NCBI GenBank assembly: GCA_002713555.1 | Contig: PATG01000030.1 | Coordinates: 58,359 to 68,251, forward strand | Direction: 5' to 3' | From: Planctomycetaceae bacterium | GTDB lineage: Bacteria > Planctomycetota > Planctomycetia > Pirellulales > Lacipirellulaceae | Length of the DNA stretch: 9,893 bases | Part shown: piece by piece, positions 6,228-9,893 of the stretch | Position numbering within the stretch: the first letter of the stretch is position 1 | How the letters are laid out: every line of letters begins with the position of its first letter | The notes under the pieces: model-generated | Told to the model about the DNA's origin: nothing | Seen by the model: the letters and a program-made list of their open reading frames with translations, nothing else | The model's database searches: none | Translations under genes and position numbers: made by a program

Positions 6228-7478
6228 ATGAAGGCGAAGTTTAGTGTATTAGCTGCTTGCTTGGCTGTGGCCTGCGCCACCGTTGCTCAAGCGGGAGACA
6301 GGCTCTATTTCACACAAGATAGTGGGTCAAACGATACAATCTCTAAAGTGAACAGCCTTACCCGAGGAGTCATGGGTGGTGGTATTGGCAGCGAAGCTGG
6401 TTTTGCTGCTGGAGGTACGGGTACCGATAATCTCGGCGACATTGCTGCTGCGAATATCAACGGTACCCCCGTGATTGCCACCGCTGGCAACGTCATCCAT
6501 ACCTGGGATGCCGACATTAATTTTGTGAATGTCACCGATGTCAATGGTGGCGCACCCGACGTTCCCATTCGAGAAATCGCGGTCGGTGAGATGGGCGGAA
6601 ACGCAGACCGCCTGGTCATTGCTCGAGAGACCGATTTGGCTTCGACCAACATATTCGTGCAGATCTACGAAGCGACTACGCTCACGAATCTTCATAACCC
6701 AGGCCCCCACGCCAATATTGGCAATGCTACAGGGTTAACTTTGGGCGATTTCGACTCGACCCTGCCTGGACGTGAAATTGGTATCGGTACGACGGATCTG
6801 GCTACTCTCAACAAGTCTCCCGGATTTCAGCTCTATGTCCGCGGCGACAACGGTAACTGGCTCGGGCAGCAGCCTCTCAATCAGCCGATTAGCGATGTTG
6901 CTTCCGGTGACCTTGTGCCGGGCGTAAATAGTGATGAGATGATTCTCACCGGGAATATTGGTGGAGATCCTGGACCGGGTTTCGGTCAGCAATCGCACGT
7001 GTTCTCCAGGACTTCCGGAGGCGGTATCGCCTACCAATTCGAAAACGGTGGAGGGGGCCCTCATGGTCCAGGCGGTTTGCTGTTTAATGCGGTCGACGTC
7101 GGTCAGCTAGACGCCGATCCTGAGCCAGAAATCGTGTTGGTGGGTAATGACGTCGTTCGCGTCTTGAACCACGATGGTAGTTTTGTTTTCCAGACCGGCC
7201 CAACCAACCAGAACTTTGTTGATGTTGTGATTGCCGACGCCATGGACGACGATGGCGTGAACGAGATCGTTGCCGTCTCCGATAGTGGCTTGGTGTTTGC
7301 TTATGGACATAGCGTCATCGGCGATGCCAGCTCAGCCTTTAGTGGTGGTACCCTCGGCTTCTTTAGCGGTGGAGCTGCCTATACCGCAGTGACGGCCTTG
7401 AATCCTGTTCCTGAACCAACCACTGCTTTGCTGATGCTGCTGGCTTCGGTGGGTGCGGTTGGTTTCCGCCGTCGCTAG
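6228..7478 (+). CDS. PEP-CTERM secreted protein, paralog of the preceding gene without dockerin
   Basis: A 416-residue exported protein. A textbook signal peptide (Lys2, Lys4, hydrophobic core) is probably cut at AQA|GD after residue 22. The mature start GDRLYFTQDSGSND parallels LDRLYITSNDGSDD of the upstream protein. Further parallel segments are WDADINFV against YDADLNFV, VGNDVVRVL against VGNDIIRIL, and FVDVVIADAMDDDGVNEIVA against ALDVVLADVLHDDGVDEIVV, so the two arose by duplication. Acidic GD...DEI blades again suggest a propeller-like fold. Here the repeats run almost straight into the PEP-CTERM tail (VPEP 394-397, hydrophobic helix, FRRR 413-416) with no dockerin-like loops between. 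The VPEP and terminal arginines are the usual exosortase sorting features. It is the last gene before a strong terminator. The function is unknown beyond envelope or extracellular location; a role in surface layer or matrix is an inference from the family. Confidence 0.9.
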   Translation: MKAKFSVLAACLAVACATVAQAGDRLYFTQDSGSNDTISKVNSLTRGVMGGGIGSEAGFAAGGTGTDNLGDIAAANINGTPVIATAGNVIHTWDADINFVNVTDVNGGAPDVPIREIAVGEMGGNADRLVIARETDLASTNIFVQIYEATTLTNLHNPGPHANIGNATGLTLGDFDSTLPGREIGIGTTDLATLNKSPGFQLYVRGDNGNWLGQQPLNQPISDVASGDLVPGVNSDEMILTGNIGGDPGPGFGQQSHVFSRTSGGGIAYQFENGGGGPHGPGGLLFNAVDVGQLDADPEPEIVLVGNDVVRVLNHDGSFVFQTGPTNQNFVDVVIADAMDDDGVNEIVAVSDSGLVFAYGHSVIGDASSAFSGGTLGFFSGGAAYTAVTALNPVPEPTTALLMLLASVGAVGFRRR

Positions 7479-7505
7479 GTCGCAGTATTTCGTTAGACAC
7501 TTCTC

Positions 7506-7543
7506 AATCCCCTACCCTTGGCAACAAGGGTGGGGGATTTTTT
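7506..7543 (+). terminator. Strong intrinsic terminator after the PEP-CTERM pair
   Basis: A 15-bp stem (7506-7520 with 7525-7539, one G-U pair) is capped by the stable GCAA tetraloop and followed by a T run to 7543. It lies 28 bp after the stop at 7478 and closes the plus-strand transcription unit. Confidence 0.93.
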
Positions 7544-7740
7544 AATGACTAATTCCTAAGGACTAATGACTAAGGAATGACGAAACCCTAATGACGAAGA
7601 ATTGAGATAATCTAAAACAGCTTACCGACTGAGTGCATTTCATTGGGTATTGGTTTTTAGGTATTCCTCTCTGCTATGCGTAGCGAAGCAACGCTTCGCA
7701 GGGCATAGTAGTCATTAGGATTTAGTCATTAGTCATTCTC
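7544..7740. repeat. Intergenic repeat element: inverted TAATGAC-type arms around a hairpin
   Basis: The left arm (about 7544-7597) carries several spaced copies of TAATGAC or GAATGAC, including CTAATGACTAAGGAATGACG. The right arm (about 7708-7738) carries the reverse complement, GTCATTAGGATTTAGTCATT and onward. Between them, CTATGC (7674-7679) pairs with GCATAG (7703-7708) and GCGAAGC (7683-7689) with GCTTCGC (7693-7699), giving a hairpin with a small internal loop. The design resembles REP- or MITE-like non-coding elements. No transposase or coding frame is visible. Whether it recurs in the genome cannot be seen from here. Confidence 0.6.
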
Positions 7741-7817
7741 CCCACCGCCCGCCTACAGGCAGCGGTAATACTCTCGGCGTCAATGCCGTACCGCGCTGCA
7801 GGCACCCTACTCTCCTA
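7741..7817. other. GC-rich intergenic spacer with small hairpins
   Basis: This holds short inverted repeats such as GCCTACAGGC (7751-7760) and CGGC/GCCG (7775-7788). No T run suited to ending the minus-strand transcript from the neighbouring gene is seen, so no terminator is called. Confidence 0.35.
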
Positions 7818-8423
7818 CTAATCACAACTCGGCAACAACGTAATCGCCGACCGCGCCAACTCATACGTACAGCGGTGGAATTCTCCTTCGGCGATCATCC
7901 ACAGCACAATCGACTGGCGCTCGGCGTCTGCCGGTGTGGTTACATTCAGCGGCCACATGCTGTTGGGTGAAGTATAGCCGCCCGAGATATGTCCGTGAAG
8001 CCAGCCCACGATACCTTGCTTGGGCATGAAGGCGCGGATGATGATGGGGTCTATGCCGAGCGGGTCGGTTTCGGGTAGTACAGGCGGCTGCGTGGGTTCG
8101 TCGTCTTTGGCCAGTACCCCACCCGTTCTGCGCTGGGCTGTTTGTTGCTGCGGCCAGGAGAGAATCCACATGCTCACCAGGCCGTCGTCTCCGTCGCTCA
8201 TCACTGGGCGCCACTCGATGGTTCCCGTGCCATCGAGCATGGTTTCGTTGAACTCTTGCAAGATCCCCTGCACGACAGGCGACACGAGTTCTACGGCGCT
8301 GCGGAACACCTGTTCGCGGTCCTCGCGTTCGACCTGGCCTTCGTAGGTCAGATCCCGCAAATCAGCCAGATGCCGCTGCCAGTCTTCCAGTCGGTCCTTA
8401 TAAGTGTCTATTGAGTTTTTCAT
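7818..8423 (-). CDS. Uncharacterised 201-residue protein
   Basis: I do not recognise the family. The start at ATG 8423 has AGGA six bases upstream, so the frame is well supported, and it reads through 201 codons to TAG. There is no signal peptide or membrane segment, so it is probably cytoplasmic. Residues 1-60 are highly charged and helical in character (DRLEDWQRHLADLRDL, then VEREDREQVFRSAVELV) and may form a coiled coil. A proline-rich linker (about 108-122) leads to a C-terminal domain with WLHGHISGGY (141-150), a Trp-rich MWPLNV segment, and a long helix ending in a Leu-rich tail. The two histidines of LHGH could bind metal, but nothing else points to an enzyme. It lies 21 bp downstream of the glycosidase gene on the same strand and is likely co-transcribed with it. 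A domain-specific function would be a guess. Confidence 0.75.
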   Translation of the reverse strand: MKNSIDTYKDRLEDWQRHLADLRDLTYEGQVEREDREQVFRSAVELVSPVVQGILQEFNETMLDGTGTIEWRPVMSDGDDGLVSMWILSWPQQQTAQRRTGGVLAKDDEPTQPPVLPETDPLGIDPIIIRAFMPKQGIVGWLHGHISGGYTSPNSMWPLNVTTPADAERQSIVLWMIAEGEFHRCTYELARSAITLLPSCD

Positions 8424-8444
8424 AGTAAGTCCTATAAGGGGAAC

Positions 8445-9893
8445 TCATTTTTGGGGTGAAAGACAAATTACCTGGGGATAGTCTTTGATCATGATGTTCT
8501 TGAGCACACGCACACCATCCTGGGTATTCAGGACAAGTTTTTGCTCGGTGCCATTGAGTACGTCAATTCCGATGGCTTTTTCCACTTGCAATCCAGAAAT
8601 GCAAATATCCGATTGTACCAGCGGCGACTCATCTACGCTGGTCCCTGCCAGCGATACCGACAAGAGACGTTCTCCCGTGGGAAGCTCAAACGTTGAGACT
8701 TCCAGTTTCTGATCAGTATTGCTGAATTCAACATCCAGTGGCGCCGCCCGCGCTTCGTCGAACACCGTGCAAAGAGTCCGCAACACATAGTAGGACGGTT
8801 GGGGCTGCGTGGGACTCACCGGGCTAGCGGAGAACCCGTTGCGGAATAAACCCACGTCGCGATCAATGTGCCCGTCGGCCCAGGTTTCGTTCCAATAGAA
8901 CAGCACATCCTGCCCTAGCGTGGTAACTGCGAAGCGAGCCATATGCTTGGCTTTGACGATTTCCGAAATCCAGGGCAAGCCCTCGGTGGAGTTTTGCGGA
9001 TAGGGCGAAAAAATGCACCACTCGCTGTGGCTGTATTCGCCTTCGTAACTATACGACTCGGCCAACTGCTTGGTTTCTTGAATGTCGGCCACATAGCTTT
9101 CCCACTCGGGAGTGCCCGGCGCTGCTCCGTAATAGCCGTGCCAACAAATCATGTCGATGTGTGGGGCAATTCCCTCTTCAAAACACGTCTTCAGCCAATC
9201 GATGCCCACTTCGCGGCGGGGACCTAAACCTGAAAGCGACCCAAATACGACTTTCGCCTGTGGGTCGATTTCTTTAATGATCGGCGAGACTTCTTTGACC
9301 CAGTGCGCAAAATGTTCCGGGCCCGCATCGTACCAACCGCCGTAGCCGTTCGATTGTTCGTTCCAAATTTCGTAGTAATCGACGCGGTCCTTAAAGTGTT
9401 GCACCATGAAGCGGACATAGTTTTTAAAACCTTCCAACATTTCTGGTTCTTCTGAGCGCGGAAAACTTAAAGAGGCCACTTCATTGGCTAGAAACCGCTG
9501 CTTCTCGTCTTTACGAGGGGGGCGGTTTTGCGCCGTGTAGAGCCAGTTGGTGAAGCCCAGGCCAAAGTTGATCTTGCAGCCATTCTTCACCGCCTGGGTG
9601 ATCGCAGCATCGGCAATCGGATCGATTTCGTAGACCCCTTTTTCGCGTTCTACCACCCGCCAGTTAAGAACGCTCCCCGCGTAGTTGATGCGAATCCATT
9701 CGACGCCCAAATCGTAGTGTGTTGGCCAAAGGGTTTGGTGCGTCTCGCGCTGGCTGGCAATATAGGACTCGAACGAAGATACCGTCACCGCCGCACCCTG
9801 ACTCAGCAGGGCGACATTTTCACCTTCCTTGTCGAGCACGCGCACTTCGGCCACCGAAAAAATGTGCGAGGTCATATAACAAATGCGAAGATC
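8445..9893 (-). CDS. Clan-A (GH39-like) glycoside hydrolase, 5' end outside the window
   Basis: At least 482 codons, running off the window edge. The ATG at 9873-9875 is internal: the six codons before it are open and there is no binding site. Residues below count from that ATG. Residues 1-34 (SVAEVRVLDKEGENVALL, ending VTVSS) look like the end of a discoidin-like carbohydrate-binding module, implying a further N-terminal part. A TIM barrel follows: GVEWIRINYAGSVLNW (57-72), KINFGLGFTNWLY, then YYEIWNEQSNGYGGW with Glu173 as the acid/base (WNE). Next is a WHGYYG strand, then EYSHSEWCIF with Glu285 as probable nucleophile (Glu280 is the alternative), and finally DVLFYWNETW. This order fits clan GH-A enzymes such as GH39 xylosidase or iduronidase relatives, though other clan-A families are possible. 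From about residue 385 to the end a beta domain follows. The substrate is unknown. The 201-residue gene follows 21 bp downstream. Confidence 0.82.
   Translation of the reverse strand, partial: DLRICYMTSHIFSVAEVRVLDKEGENVALLSQGAAVTVSSFESYIASQRETHQTLWPTHYDLGVEWIRINYAGSVLNWRVVEREKGVYEIDPIADAAITQAVKNGCKINFGLGFTNWLYTAQNRPPRKDEKQRFLANEVASLSFPRSEEPEMLEGFKNYVRFMVQHFKDRVDYYEIWNEQSNGYGGWYDAGPEHFAHWVKEVSPIIKEIDPQAKVVFGSLSGLGPRREVGIDWLKTCFEEGIAPHIDMICWHGYYGAAPGTPEWESYVADIQETKQLAESYSYEGEYSHSEWCIFSPYPQNSTEGLPWISEIVKAKHMARFAVTTLGQDVLFYWNETWADGHIDRDVGLFRNGFSASPVSPTQPQPSYYVLRTLCTVFDEARAAPLDVEFSNTDQKLEVSTFELPTGERLLSVSLAGTSVDESPLVQSDICISGLQVEKAIGIDVLNGTEQKLVLNTQDGVRVLKNIMIKDYPQVICLSPQK

Noticed and set aside
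7861..8414. Open frames overlapping the 201-residue gene in three other frames
   Set aside because: Their compositions are Arg/Ser/Pro-rich, as expected of shadow frames in GC-rich coding DNA; only the 8423 start has a well-spaced AGGA.

Overview
The window looks like chromosomal DNA from a planctomycete, probably of the Pirellula/Blastopirellula-type lineage. The evidence is the combination of a DUF1559 pseudopilin-like protein (N-terminal prepilin signal plus C-terminal H-X9-DG motif), two PEP-CTERM secreted proteins (one with a dockerin-like calcium repeat pair), a short transthyretin-fold lipoprotein, and two extracellular-type glycosidases. This is inferred from protein families, not from a database match. 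I see no rRNA, tRNA, CRISPR array, transposase or phage gene.

Layout. (1) 82-1986 (+): lipoprotein glycosidase of the GH127/DUF1680 type, with its Glu-x-Cys and Cys-Cys zinc/catalytic motifs. (2) 1990-3079 (-): a tight three-gene run, transcribed as a transthyretin-like lipoprotein, then a VOC/glyoxalase-fold protein, then a 58-codon remnant of an isocitrate lyase/PEP mutase family gene. The remnant ends 3 bp from the stop of the convergent glycosidase gene. (3) 3224-4255 (+): DUF1559 protein, divergent from group 2, behind a recognisable sigma-70-like promoter. (4) 4256-4668: a 413-bp leader with no gene, holding a perfect palindrome over a -35-like box, a tandem 17-bp repeat and a second hairpin. 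(5) 4669-7478 (+): two tandem paralogous PEP-CTERM proteins, closed by a very strong intrinsic terminator at 7506-7543. (6) 7544-7817: a repeat-rich intergenic block of TAATGAC-type arms in inverted orientation around a hairpin. (7) 7818-9893 (-): an unrecognised 201-residue protein downstream of a clan-A (GH39-like) glycosidase whose 5' end lies outside the window.

How the genes fit together: the visible theme is the cell surface and carbohydrate. Two glycosidases, two proteins carrying exosortase sorting tails and a pseudopilin-like protein are all predicted to be exported or surface-associated. They need not form one pathway: strand changes and separate promoters suggest at least four transcription units. 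No exosortase, transporter or regulator gene is present here. I found no clear evidence of a wholly new system; the most distinctive items are the PEP-CTERM paralog pair with its structured leader, the intergenic repeat element, and the decayed PEP mutase-family gene.
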